From contig SSBO01000008.1 of the NCBI GenBank assembly GCA_005281725.1, forward strand, positions 1,364,001 to 1,428,000: DNA of 64,000 nt, read 5' to 3'. Shown here piece by piece: positions 30,076 through 43,100 of the stretch. Positions within the stretch are counted from its first letter, which is position 1, and each line of letters starts with the position of its first letter. The position numbers and the translations under genes were made by a program. A model generated the notes under the pieces. The model searched no databases. It was not told the origin of the DNA and saw only the letters and a list, made by a program, of their open reading frames with translations. Origin of the DNA: Wuchereria bancrofti (lineage: Eukaryota; Nematoda; Chromadorea; Rhabditida; Onchocercidae).

Positions 30076-30175
30076 GAAATTGGTGTTGGTGGTGATGGTG
30101 ATGATGATGATGATGATGGCAGCAATAGTAATGAGATGATGACGATGATTATGATGATGATATGACGGTGGTAAT
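30076..30175. repeat. GAT/GGT trinucleotide repeat tract
   Basis: Imperfect repeats of GATGGT, GATGAT and related triplets upstream of the K+ channel gene. Confidence 0.85.
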
Positions 30176-30429
30176 GATAATGATAATGATATGATATATG
30201 TGAAATGTAATGTTGGTAACGAAATAATAACGAAATGTTGGGAATAACTTTTTAGATTTTTTTTTTAAAGTTAAAAAAAATAAATAAATCATTGCCGATA
30301 ACATTTTACCTTTCTTCTTTTTCGTCTTCTTCTTTGTTTTCTTCATTACTCTCTTTTCTATCAAATTCATACCCGCAATCAAACGGAGAGAAGTTTTCCA
30401 CCTGATACCGGTTTCAGGTATATATCCTT

Positions 30430-30567
30430 CCTCTCCCCCCCTCCCCCTCCTCCTCCTCCTCCTCCTTTTCCTCCTCTTACTACTATAATACTACTATTAT
30501 TTACTATTATTGGCTATTATTATTATTATTAGTAGTAGTAGTAGTAATATTATTATTATTATTATTT
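30430..30567. repeat. (CCT)n tract followed by TAT/TAG triplets
   Basis: A pure-pyrimidine CTCC/CCT stretch runs to about 30478. Triplet repeats of TAT, TAC and TAG follow. Such tracts could form triplex or H-DNA, but no function is shown. Confidence 0.85.
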
Positions 30568-33500
30568 CATTTGCCTTCTAATTTAATAAGCATTAGTCTG
30601 ATAAATAATTAACAAAAATAATAGAAAGAAAAAAGGAAAGAAAGCATGAAAAGAAAAGAAAAAGAAATAAATATGTTTTGACAATCTTAATTTAAATAAA
30701 TACAAATCAATTTCTTTTTGTTTTTTTTTTTAATTGAAACTTGAAAAAATTTATTATTATTTTCAGTCTAACCATGTTGAATTTTTTCTCTTTTGTAAAT
30801 TTTTATCCTTTTACCACTATTACTGTATTTACTACAAATATTATCAATTGCCGTTGTTAATCTTTTTATTATTATTGATACTGCTGCTCTAGTCATTATT
30901 AACATTGTCATTATCATCATTAATTATTGTTGTCACCAGTGGTAAACCTGCTTGTCGCATCATCAATACTGGTTATGAAGGAGACTATTTGTGGAAATTT
31001 TGAAACTTTTTACTTTGAAAAATTCCATACATTGTTATATTGACAAGTTAATTTCTTCTTGCATAAATTTTTGAGTAAAATAATTTCATTTATTACAAAT
31101 TCAACAATTTTTTAATTTTCAACTATTCGTCATCTGATAATATATATCTATTAGATACAGCTTTTTCAAGCAAAAATTTAGAAAGTAATTAGTAATTCAA
31201 TGTAGGTACAATATCTGAATTAATAAATCAAGCAAAATAAACGAATTATATGTTTGAAATTATGGGCTTATTTGGAAAAGGTATTTAATTATAGTATTTA
31301 ATTATAACCAGCATTTGCAATTACAATTAGTAATCATAATGAAACTGTAATTAAAATAATTATAATGGAAAAAGAAATGAAATGAACATAAATGTAAAAT
31401 ATTTTGCGAAAATTCAACTGTCTTCAAATATGTTCAAAGATAAAATTTCTTAAGTGAGAAGAAAAGAATCTAAAAGTGAAAGATTAAAAATTAAGAAAAC
31501 TAATTGATTCATCGAACATTAATGAAGATTTCTGTGTGATTAACAAAATTTCGCATTTCTAACACTATTAACATCCTTTTTTCTTTTTTATAATTAAAGT
31601 ATTACTCTTAAAAGTTTTACTTTTACCTAAATAGTTCATCAACAAATAAAAATATTGAATTAAAAATTGTGCACAAAAAATTGAAATTTACGAATTTGAT
31701 CAATATAATATCAGAAATTTTTTAAAATACGTTATTTCACGCAAAATTGAGATCAAATTAAAGTGTCACGTTATGTTATGATTTCAAATTGCCATTTAAA
31801 TTATTGTTTAAGCAAACAATCAAATAATATTAGTACCTGAAAAAATTGCTTCCACTTAATTTAATGTATTAGAAAGTTGAAAAATCGGACTATTAAATTT
31901 ACTACGTACGTACGTGTTCCGGATAATTTCTGAAAGCAACATAGGATGCATATTAATACAAAATTAATCAATTGGATAATTTTCGAAAGACCTAAAAATT
32001 TTGGGAAAATTACTAAATTACGAAAAAAAAAAACCTTTCTTTGTATACTATTAAACAAATTTAGTTAAAGAAATAAAATTAGCATATTTAACTCTATAAT
32101 GAAATTTATGAAATGACAGTTCCACCATTTGTAGTAAATTATTTCTTTCAAAGATTATCGTATGACACAGATTAGCCGTTTCGACATTTTTTTCACCTGA
32201 TCTTTAACCTATTATTATTTTGTCATATTACGGTTCGCTAATTAGCAATTATCATCGATAAGGGTCAAATGTAATGAACTGTTAAGGTCAAGGTTTGCTA
32301 GAAGTTCCATAAAAATTATTTGTGATTATTGAGAGAATGAAGCGAGCAATTTGTGATAATATCGTTCTTCTGGTGTTTGCATTAACAGTTCTAAAATTAT
32401 CACTCAGTATTCAGTTTATCAATATTTTCAAATGTTGACATTAAGATTTATTCAGAGACAAAGTTTAGATCAGTAATCACAACAGTAAATTAATTACAAC
32501 ACTTTTACTTAATATTAGAAATTTAAATTTGTTTCGAGCTTTTAAATTTTAGATTTTAAAATATTTCCAAAAAGAGAAAATTTTTTAAATTTTTAAAGTT
32601 ATGTTGGATAAAAATTATTGCGAATTGAGGAGATTAAAACACACTCAAATTTAAAAATAAATTTGTGATGATTACAGATTGCAAAAGAAAAAGGAAATAG
32701 TGCGGATAATTAAGAGACACGATATTTCTACAAAGTAGCATACTAATTAAGATTGCAATATGTCGTTAGTACTTTAAAATAGTGACTAGAGATAGCAGGC
32801 AAATATGAAAGAATATTGTATGCCAAGAGACAGGAAAGATTGATAAGAATTGTACAGTTGTGTCGATAAGATCAATTTGCCATACTATATTTTAAGAGGA
32901 AAGAAGAAAAAAAAAACATTCTAATCAAGTATTTTTTGTTTGGAATATTGCTTTTTCCTTTTTTTTTTCCGCAAATTAAAGCTCTTTAATCCGGAATATT
33001 TCATAATTTTTCTATTTCCGTAAATATATTACAAATTAAATTTTAATACATCCAGTCCTAACTTTTAAATATTTGTGGTCCTTGTAATTGTATGGGTAAT
33101 GTTAGATGATGACTTGACCTGATTTTGATAGACGGAAAAAAAAAAAAAGATGTACGGTTATTGTCAGACCATATCCTGAAAACGATTTATGCACGTACTC
33201 ATTCTGTCAAATTGCTTTGTCAGATCGATCTATTCATAAATTACAAACAAATTCAATCCTCAATTGTAATATGTTAGGTTGTTTGAGCAATACATAAAAT
33301 TTGAAAAAAAAAAAAAAGGAAAATTATTTCATTGCCTTTCATACAATTTTTTTTTTTTTACAGTACCATTTTTGAAATTAATTTTCATAGCCCATTATCG
33401 GTTATTTCCAGAGTTTATTACTTGTTTTATTTTTTAATTTCTATTTTTTTTCTCTTTTATTGTTTTATGCAAATTATGTCGAAATTGATTAAATGTTAGA

Positions 33501-34091
33501 GTGTAAAATATCAATTTTTTAATGCATAAATCACATATTACACCTTTATCTCTTTCATTTTTTTTTTTTGTTTTTTTGTTTTTTGTATTTTTATTTATTT
33601 ATCTGAGAATGAAATGCACAATTTAAGATGAGAAATCTATGGATTATAAATAGAATTGAATGCAAAATATTCGCAAGGATATGTTTCTAATGATAATAAA
33701 AAGTAGGTTAGCTTTTTTTCTTACCCTTTCAAAATTTTCATTCGTTTTATTCTTCAATTCATTTTGTATCATTCATAATGCTATACATTTTGATGCATGT
33801 ATAAACATTTTAGGATTTAAATAAATTTAAAAGTTACTTATAAGATTAATAATTTTCAATTATTAAAAATATTTTCGGACTACTTAAAGTGTTACTTAAA
33901 GTTAAATGGAAAAAGTGGAAAAATTGATGAAAAAACAAGAGATAATTAGGAAGTCTTTTAGTCTGAAAAAAAAAAAGCGAAAATTGGATACTTTTTGCTT
34001 GAGATATTCGTTAGATGTTATCACTCAATTCGATTAATCTCTTTACTCATTAACCTTTAATTTTTGTTGGCTTAATAATATTGACCCTGCT

Positions 34092-34549
34092 TGACCTTTC
34101 AAGGATCTATTGTGTACTTGAAGGTGTGATTAATTAAATTTAGTAGATATTCTTGTAACACAATATCTGTCTTAATTATATCAGAAAGGAATTTCAACTG
34201 TTGATCAGAAATTTTGACATATACTTCATATCGTAAAATTTCAAAATGTAATGATTGAAAGTTAATAATAATTACAGTTTCTTGTTGCTTCATCGTCCCG
34301 AGATTTCTCAATTACCGAGAGAGAGAAGAAGGAATGAAGTCAAAAATCTGTGGAATGTGTCAAATTAGATGTCCGAAAGGAAACAGTTCAAAGGTAAATT
34401 CGTGAAAGGAACAATAATGACCTTTCTTACTGGTCACTCCCCTTGTAACATTCATTAGTTGCAAATAAATGATTCAAAGCGACTTTTTCCTATCTTCCTC
34501 ATGACCTTTGGTACTCGGTAGCTTGCTGAAATTTGACCTCGATTGACCT
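34092..34549. promoter_or_regulatory. Cluster of nuclear-receptor half-sites (TGACCT/AGGTCA)
   Basis: TGACCT occurs at 34092-34097, 34418-34423, 34502-34507, 34534-34539 and 34544-34549. The last two are tandem with four bases between them (DR4; TTGACCT repeats with three between). DR4 of AGGTCA is a known binding arrangement for some dimeric nuclear receptors. A regulatory role is inference. Confidence 0.35.
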
Positions 34550-35805
34550 TTGCTTGGAAACATTCGTGTTAATTGCTCTTCCTTTGATGTATTAGGAAAA
34601 TCTTTCAAGCAAAAAGAAATTCAGATTTTGCATAATTTTTTTGATTTTTTCGAAATATACAAGTTCATTTGTCTTTTCATATTTGTGAAAATAAAATTTT
34701 TTTTAATGCATTTAATTAAATGAATAATTATCAATACTTTACAGTAGACAAATAATTAAGATAATTCATAATATTATAACTTACATGTAACAATACTTAC
34801 CGCTAAATTCATTAACCATTTAAAATCTATTCAATAATTCATAATATCATTATTTAAATAAATTATAAATCATTACTTAAACTATTATCAACAAATTTAT
34901 TCAACAAAATTCGCAGTCATCACTTAAATAATGTTACGTATCTACAGATGCTTATCTAAAAGATTTTAAATTTAAATCTAATTTTTTGATATTACTTTTT
35001 GCAATTAAGAAAATGATTGAAATTAATTGCTAATTTCTGTTCCACTTCCGATTTGTCTCGACATGAAAAAGAATTCTGACAAGTCGGAGTATTACTAAGC
35101 GAAGTACGATAAATGTCCCTGCATTAAATGTAATGTGACGAAATATTTCGTGAAAACCTGTAAAATATTTTTTACTTCAATTTGATTCAATTTAATTAAA
35201 TTAATTTCTGTTAACTTTATCATCATATAAATTGACATATTCTATTAATATTTATCATAGATGGTGATTATTTTCCAAAAATTATACAAATTGTAATATA
35301 AAAAGATGACAAATGAGCAGTACGAAAAGATAAATATCATTTGGTACCAGTAGTATATCGATTGTTTTAATTTCATAATTATTGCATTGGGTAAAAAGTG
35401 AAGTACCACTTTAAATTTATCTCACTCTTGTTTATTTATCTATTGTTAATTAAACATTTAATGGTTAGCTAACAGGAATATAAACAGATAAGTTTACTTT
35501 CAACTTTAGTAATTATTTTTGAAGTTTGAAACATTTTTATCAATCCTAATTATTTGAACACTAAACATATCTGTTGAATTGAAGCAATAAATTATTTTTG
35601 CGAAACAATAAGATAAATGAATGCAAATTAAATAGGAAAGTATGTGATTAATGTTGAACAATTTCAAATAGTCATTTAAATTGCAGTGAAAAAGAAATAT
35701 ATATATATATATGTAATTATAAAGAGAAAAACAAAAATAAACTAAAAACTTAAGAATAAATGTAATCAGAAATAAAATTAGATTCAAATAAAAGAAAAAA
35801 GAAGA

Positions 35806-35828
35806 GAAAGAGAGAGAGAGAGAGAGAG
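35806..35828. repeat. (AG)n microsatellite
   Basis: Short AGAGAG tract inside a purine-rich stretch, about 35780-35850. Confidence 0.85.
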
Positions 35829-36819
35829 GGAGAGAAGAAAAGGAAGAATAAAAAGGCTTATTTTTATGTTATCACCTTAAAAAATTAATTTCCGGTAAAA
35901 TGCATTAAAAAAAAAAAAAAAGTTTCTCGAATGCATAATAAAATTGCTATTAGCCTCTAATTTTAAGCGCAGCAAATTTTACGGAATGATAGGAATTCTC
36001 GGAAGGATTTCACTAAGTGATGTTTGAGAAAAGAAAAAAAAAAAGTGGGAACTGTAATATGATTGAATTAAATCACGTAAAATAGCAAATGAATTAAATA
36101 TTGATTTATAGAAGAATTTAATTATTTATACATTACTAATCTTTGTATTATACCATTTTCTTTCTTATTTTATTTTTTCATATTAAGTAAAAAATTTCAT
36201 ACATATTAATATATGATGTTATAAATATTATCGCTTTTTTTTTGATATATGTATTGGATATTATCATTTTTTAAAGAATTTCCTTTACTTTTTTTATTAA
36301 TATATGTGCATGCTATAATTAATTTTAGACTTATAATTTATAATTTCAAGTGATTATTCTTCTTTTAAATTTCATTCCTCTTTCAAATAATATTCTCAAT
36401 TACTTTCATTTATATTATTTTTGGACAAAAAATTTTTACGTCAAATATACGTCTTACATTTGAAACCTATATATTTTTTTGTAGTATTTTTTATGTTTTC
36501 ATGTGTTTTTTATATTTTTTTATGCGCATTTTAAAATATATATAACTCTTCTAGAATATTTTACGTATTTTATTATTATTTTTTACTTTACGTAGGAATT
36601 TTTGTTAAGTGTAATGCATTTTTCACCCTTTGTATATTAATTAATTATCAGAAAATGAATATAAAATTTTAAATTAATTCAAAAAATAAAATTAGATGAA
36701 AGATTGTTTGTTAGACTGAAAAGCATTGTTATTTGACTTAGAGATGGGGACGAGAAGGGAAAAGATGGCTCTGTCCGTTTTATTTAGTACCACACATACT
36801 ATTTCTGTCCCTCTTTCTT

Positions 36820-36983
36820 TTTTCTCTCTCTCTCTCTCTCTTCTTCTCTTTCCTCATCTTTCATTCCTGTCGGATTTTCTCTTTTCTCATCTTGTTTTAA
36901 ACCTTTTTAATAGCTTATGTGTAAATGATGAACGTTCCCTTTTCATCGCTCTCTCATTTTCTCTCTCTCTCTCTCTCTCTCCC
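36820..36983. repeat. Two (CT)n tracts in pyrimidine-rich DNA
   Basis: CTCTCT runs at about 36820-36842 and 36959-36981, linked by pyrimidine-rich sequence. They produce open frames full of Ser/Leu or Arg/Glu that are not genes. Confidence 0.9.
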
Positions 36984-37361
36984 TCTACTCTTATATTTAT
37001 TAATAAATAAGAAGTTGAAAAGGTTTCACCTGGTACTCTACTAGAAGATGATGATGATGTTTTTTCTCTATTTTCAAAAAGCATTTTGAAAGAGAAAGAA
37101 AGAAAGTGTCACTTACTCCTACTGCTATTATTTATTAATTACTTTTATCTATCAATTTACCTTAACATACCTACAATTAATAGATTAATTTCAGGTGAGA
37201 GAAGGTTAAATATTCAGTACCATTACTATATAAAGTGAAGAAGGGAAGGAAAATACTGAGAATGGAACCTTTTCAGTGGATGGTGAGAATATGATCGAGG
37301 AAGGATGGAAGAGAGAAACGAAGCAATCGAAGAACCATTATTTGGTTCTGTTATTATCTAT

Positions 37362-37412
37362 TTGTGTGTGTGTGTGTCTGTATGTGTGTGTCTGTCTGTG
37401 TGTGTGTGTGTG
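37362..37412. repeat. (GT)n microsatellite
   Basis: GTGTGT with interspersed CTGT and ATGT units. Confidence 0.9.
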
Positions 37413-37540
37413 CATGTAAGCAGACACTCTGTCAGTATTTAGTGTGGTACCATTGTCTGTTGAACGGGGATAGACGGACAAGCGGACCGATGGAGGAGAA
37501 CGGACGGAGTAAGAAGGCGAATGAATTGGATAGATGAGTG

Positions 37541-37591
37541 GGTGGATGCGTGGGTGGATGGATGGATGGATGGATGAGTGAGTGGGTGATC
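37541..37591. repeat. (GGAT)n/(GGTG) tetranucleotide repeat
   Basis: Tandem GGAT units, flanked by GTGGATGC and GAGTGAGTGGGTG variants. Confidence 0.9.
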
Positions 37592-39133
37592 CATTCCAAT
37601 CTAACGTTTCAAAACTGAGAGCATTGGCAGTACTACTAGTATTGTTACAATTACTACTCATTCTTATTTACATCAATTGATTTACTTAATTAATTAGATT
37701 CATACCTATGTAATGATCGATCATTTCTCATGATTTTTCTACTTTTTAATCTTTATGTTTCAGTCTTCATTTTGCTAAATTTTTTACAAAAAAATACACT
37801 CAAGAATGATATACGCATATGAAATTATGAAATTTAGTTACTATCAACTTATTTCTTCTTTTTTTCTCTTTAACGGTTCAATTGGTAGGTGTGTGTATTC
37901 TTTAGTCGATTTCACTTCAGTTGGTAGTATTCAAAAAAGTTTGAATTCTTTAAATATTATTAGTACACAAAAGCTGGCAGAATAATATCCTCATTATTAT
38001 TATTATCAACATTATTATTCGTATTGTTATTACTATCACTATTAGTAATCAATTAATTAATTAGTTAATGATTACGACGTATTTAATTATATACTCTTAT
38101 ATTATATAGCTTTGATTAACTTAATGAATGATGCGCAATTTTATGTTCCAAAATAGAGAATCGTTGCTGTTTCATCATTCTTTCTCAATTTTAGTTTGAT
38201 TTAGAAAATTCATGCGAAAACGAAGAGTTAAAAAAAAGTTAAAATGTATAAATGTTAAAGAAAATTAAAATGTACAGTATTTCTGGGAAGAAATGAATGA
38301 AAAAAAATAAGACATTATTTTAATGTAAGTTGAAAAATTAGCTATGAAATAGATAGAAATAATTAGTTTATCAGAATGTGATATGATAATATGTAGCCGT
38401 GAATAAGTTTTATACATCATTAAACTTAATATTATCACTCTCACTTAATATTATCATGAATTCTATGCATGTATTGGTATCTTTTGTTGGGAATTTTAAT
38501 CAAAATGACGTAAGCATAGATTTGCTCTCATTTATTCAATAAAAAAAAACTAATCTAAGCTTATTACAGGTAAAAATTTGAGCCTTAAAATATCTTTTGT
38601 TTTTTTTTTTGTGATGCGAACATAAACGAATTTGTTTCATATTCGGCCATTTGTGGTTTGGAAGATTTTTGATTGTGCCGGCAGAAAATTTGATTGATTT
38701 GTGACCTTGCAATCATTGTTTATATTAAATGACCAGCCAAGGGTAGTTTGTTATTTAGCTCATTTTTATTGGTAAATGAGGTGATGAATAATTAATGGTT
38801 TCGTTTTTAATTTAAACAGTCACTTTTTGAAAAAAAAAATTTTGCAGCTAAAAAGAAAATTTTAAATGAGGAAATTGTAATTCAAGCAATTACCTTATCA
38901 TCATATTTTAGTTGATATACCAATCAAATTTAGGTGAGAGATAGAAAAATTTTTAATTAAATCAAAAATATTTTGAGTTTTTTGATTGACTTAAATGTCA
39001 GTATCTATGAAGAATATAGTCGAATATTAACTAGCTGTCTCTCTGTCTCTTTCCATAAATACATGTTATAGTTAATCATTACCATGTATAAATTTTATAT
39101 TTTGAAAAACCTTGTTTTAATTTTAAGCTTTCT

Positions 39134-39382
39134 GGTACCTTTCTTCGGTACCACTTTTTTGTAATAAAGTGAAAAAAACATGGGAATTTGTAAAAAAAAA
39201 AAAAAAAAAAGAAAAAATGGATAACTTGCATATATGCATAATGTCGAGAATCAGGCCATCATTTGATGTCTTTTTGTTGATATAACATGGTACCTTTGGT
39301 GTTACTACACGGTACTACTATTTAGTGTCTTTGTCGGTACCACATTGTACCATGTAGTGTATTATGAGTACCACATGGTACC
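39134..39382. repeat. Cluster of GGTACC palindromes
   Basis: GGTACC occurs at 39134, 39147, 39289, 39336 and 39377, several in the context GGTACCA(C/T), with related GTACCA and GTACTAC units between them. No tandem unit length is constant. The function is unknown. Confidence 0.6.
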
Positions 39383-39658
39383 ATGTCATTTCTTTGATAG
39401 TATAACATAGTAGATAATGTAGTAGAGTCAATATAAGTACCACATCGTAACACAATTGTCATAGTAATTAAATTAAGTTATAGCAATATTTGTTACGAAG
39501 AATGTTATTGATTTTTTTGTTATTTTGAAATAATTTTAAGTTATAACTAATTTTTCATATTAATGTATGGTATATTTAGATTTTTAGTACCATACGAAAA
39601 TTTCCAATTTTGCTGAAAGACGCTGCGTCCTATCTATCCAAGGACAAAGTTAATAGCT

Positions 39659-39671
39659 ATAGTACATACAC

Positions 39672-39702
<31 letters not shown>

Positions 39703-39932
39703 TACATGTGTATGTGCATTTTAATGTAGACAGACAATTGTTTAAAAACAGACAGACAAACAAACAAACACATATATATATATATATATATACATAGGGC
39801 ATTTTCAATATGAAATGCACAAGATATTAACTGAATGGAACCGAGACGAAGTACCATTGCATTGATTAAAATATTCGGCAGAGTGGTTTGATGTGTACGT
39901 ATGTAGTGTGTGTGTATGTGTGTGTGTGGGTG
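39659..39932. repeat. Cluster of CA, TA and GT microsatellites
   Basis: (CA)n at about 39665-39708, (AT)n at 39772-39791 and (GT)n at 39906-39932, about 200-450 bases upstream of the FLYWCH gene start. The spacing sequence is AT-rich. Confidence 0.85.
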
Positions 39933-40118
39933 GGTGTATGTGCATCAAATTTGAAAAATTTATCAAAATAAAATAGGTCGACATTATTGGATTTATTGTG
40001 GTCATCATTGCATTCATAATATGAATTTTAAGGTACTAATAAATGTATTATAATGCTTACAAATTAATAACTAAATTACTGAATTGCAATTATAGGGTAA
40101 ATTACAAAACAAAGAAAA

Positions 40119-43100
40119 ATGGTGACAGAAATAGCAAAACAAAAAGAAGGTATGGTAATAATTCGAGATAATTATCATTTACTTATTGTACACATTTAAT
40201 TTGTAATTAATATTAGTGAGGTATTACTTAAAGTTAGAGAGAATTATGAATCAGTAGAATATCGGCTAAATAAATAAGATGTAAATATAAATGCGTTCAC
40301 TTTTTTGATTTTTGAAAAATTATTCCTGATATAGTAAATGGAGCAATTGTTGGTTTTCATTTTTCTTTTCCACTTTTGAAACTTTCAGGAAATATGGATC
40401 TAATGGATACGCTAAATACGTTGGATGTAGCAAATAATAAGATCGATATTTTGAACGCTTTGAATATAGCGAAAGATTATGGTAAACCGGTTTATGTGGA
40501 AGCACATGGTGGTAAGAATCATGTGATAATGTATCGTTCAAGAACCAATCCTGAATTAGCTATTGAATTCTTTTTCCGGTTCGTATCAATGTTTTGCTAT
40601 TCATGCATATCTATGAAGACTTAGGTTTCAGGATGAAAAATCATTTGTTTTAATTTTCGTATTTTTTTTTTCAAGTTTGCTCGAGAATAACAATTGAATT
40701 TTCTGGCCTGAATTACTTTTGGCTTTTTGGCGTATAATTCTTATAACTCCATATTCCTTAGTGATAGAATAACCAATTAAAATCTCTTCGTTCATTTGCA
40801 AATAGGTTTTTTTTCCCTAAACTGTTTTTCAATTTAAAAAAAATCCAATTTTTAGTTCATCTTCAAAAGATGGTCGTTCACGTTACTATCGTTGCACGAA
40901 ATGTTGGTATAAGTATAAACTGAACCGTGGTACCTGTGCAACGTTGATTGTTCGAGATGGCCGTATTATAACTGATCCAGAAAATCCGGTAGTACCGCAT
41001 CAGTGCGAATTCCGGTCTTTAGAAAGTGTGAAAGCAAATCGAGCATGGATTGCAAGTCGGAAACGAACAGCAAAAAGTTCAAGTTTGGACGACTTGTATG
41101 CATCGGATATCTCGATACCTTCCACCAGTGGGTTAGTTGTTTTCTTCATCTCTTTCCCTTAAACTGTTAAGACTATGTTTATAGTATTTTAAAAATTTTT
41201 TACTTTATTTTTCTTTTTCTTAATAATCCATTATATTACTTTAATGATGTATGCATGGTAAATTAATGATATAATCTTACTATTATGTTAATATAATCTG
41301 GTTATTTTGACACTGCAATAATATCATCGTTTAGTATCTCAGTATTCTTAATATTACCTTTTTAATGTAGTGATATTAGATGATATATTAGACAGTTTAG
41401 GTATAACATTATTAGTTTTGCTAAAATATAATACTCTCTATTATGGCATTATTGTCTTCGTCTATTTATTAGTTAGAAATAATTTTTAAAAATTCCTTAT
41501 TTTTTGTAATATCTTGTCAAAGCACGTATTATCATAATATAGAAGTAATTGACTATACTTATATAATATCATTAAATTATATCTGAGTGCTTTGAATAGA
41601 TTGATTGCATGTATCATTTATTTACTTATTTTTTATTTTCTCATACCTAAAACATTTTGATATTAGAAATCGACCACAAATAATGGCAATAATATGAATA
41701 ATTCCCGTTGAGACAATTATTTGTTTTAATCTTTTTTTTTTTTTCTATGCGTTATGAATTTTTAGCAAAGTTTTAATATTGCATGAACTTTTCTTGGAAA
41801 GGAGTAAAAAAGTTCGGAATTGAATTTGAAAAAAAAAAATAAATAGTATGAAGAAAAGTGGAAATTACCCGCAAATGAAGTATTTGCGATATACGGGTTT
41901 TTCATAAACCATCCTATCGGAGTTGTATACATCGCTTCATGGTTTACAGCCTATTGCATTGTGGTTTCTTTTTTTTTTTTTTGTTTTCTGTGCCGTTGTG
42001 GTCATTTCTGAGTAGCAGCATAGACTTTGATTGTTTACGTTGGCAACATTTTTAGGTATTTGACTTGTTTTTTTTTAGTCGCCATATGTTACTTATGTTA
42101 CGTATATAAGTTTTTGTACAGTCGAATACTGATATTTGCATTGCAATACTGCAAAGTTTACGTTTCTTCTTGCACTATTATTTACGGTTCTTAGAGTAAT
42201 ATATCTTCAGTATTTTGATTTACAAAGAAAACTCACGCTGGCTAAGTGTTTATTCCTTTTACTTTCATACCGCTAATTTAGGCTTAACCTTCGCGAAGTC
42301 TTGGAAATTTGGGCTCAATATTCAAATACTGGAATGAGTAACGCTGAGAGTACAGATGAAAAGGTGGAGAGTGGTGGTGAAACTGGTGGTACCAGTACTC
42401 CGTCGTCAACATCATCAAAAAATGGTCGAAATCTTGATGGTAATATTTTATCTCGTACTTTTTGGGTTTACACTATCTCTAAGTATAATTTTTGGTTTTG
42501 CCTGGTCTTTTTGTCTTTCGATAAGCTTTTAAGGTTTTTTTAAAGCATTGTTTTCAGATAATCCGGTATGGGCAAGAATACGAGAAAGGATCACAGGAGT
42601 CGATAATATTGACTTGGCATGTGAAGGTATATAACAAAGACTTTAATTTTGGAGAGAATCATTCAAGATTATTAAATTATTCTATTATAATTGCATATAA
42701 ATTCTCTTTACTGTTCACTAACGGTAGTATTTGTGGAAATGAAAGGAATAAAAAGTTAATGTCGTGTATCTTTTTCATATGCCACTTTAATGCACTATTG
42801 AAATACTGGATTTCTTTGTATAGTCATGGAAGATTTATTCATTAAGCTCTTAGGTGAAATGACCAATTACGTTATAGGAAGCGCTTAAAATTTCATGTTC
42901 TTATAAAATTTATGATAAAAGTTGTTCTTGACTTTGTTTTCTATCTTGCTGTTATAGGGAATGTATATTTTTTAAAAGAATTTTAGAATCTATGGGATTA
43001 TCTTCGCCGTCTGGTTCACCATCACCGAGTTACAAATTTCCAAATATGGACGAAGACATAGCTGGTTCTTCTACGCGACAGTTTTCTATTGGTATGCATT

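Larger units (their letters stand above)
29392..40118. other. Large region without recognised gene, between divergent genes
   Basis: About 10.7 kb upstream of both the K+ channel (minus) and the FLYWCH gene (plus), so it probably contains both regulatory regions and perhaps 5' exons that I could not identify. It holds many microsatellites (30076-30175, 30430-30567, 35806-35828, 36820-36983, 37362-37412, 37541-37591, 39659-39932), a TGACCT half-site cluster (34092-34549) and a GGTACC cluster (39134-39382). Open frames here are short or built from repeats. Confidence 0.5.

Noticed and set aside
34099..34311. 70-residue minus-strand open frame with balanced composition
   Set aside because: No family match, no splice context, and a length expected by chance in this region. 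Left as unresolved.
36887..37084. Minus-strand frame starting MLFENREKTSSSSSS
   Set aside because: The first part is a plausible short exon with a possible donor, but it has no partner exon and most of the frame is a CT/GA repeat.
37338..37661. 107-residue minus-strand frame rich in His, Pro and Thr
   Set aside because: Most of it is translated GGAT and GT repeats. Only the first 30 residues look protein-like, and no convincing donor follows.
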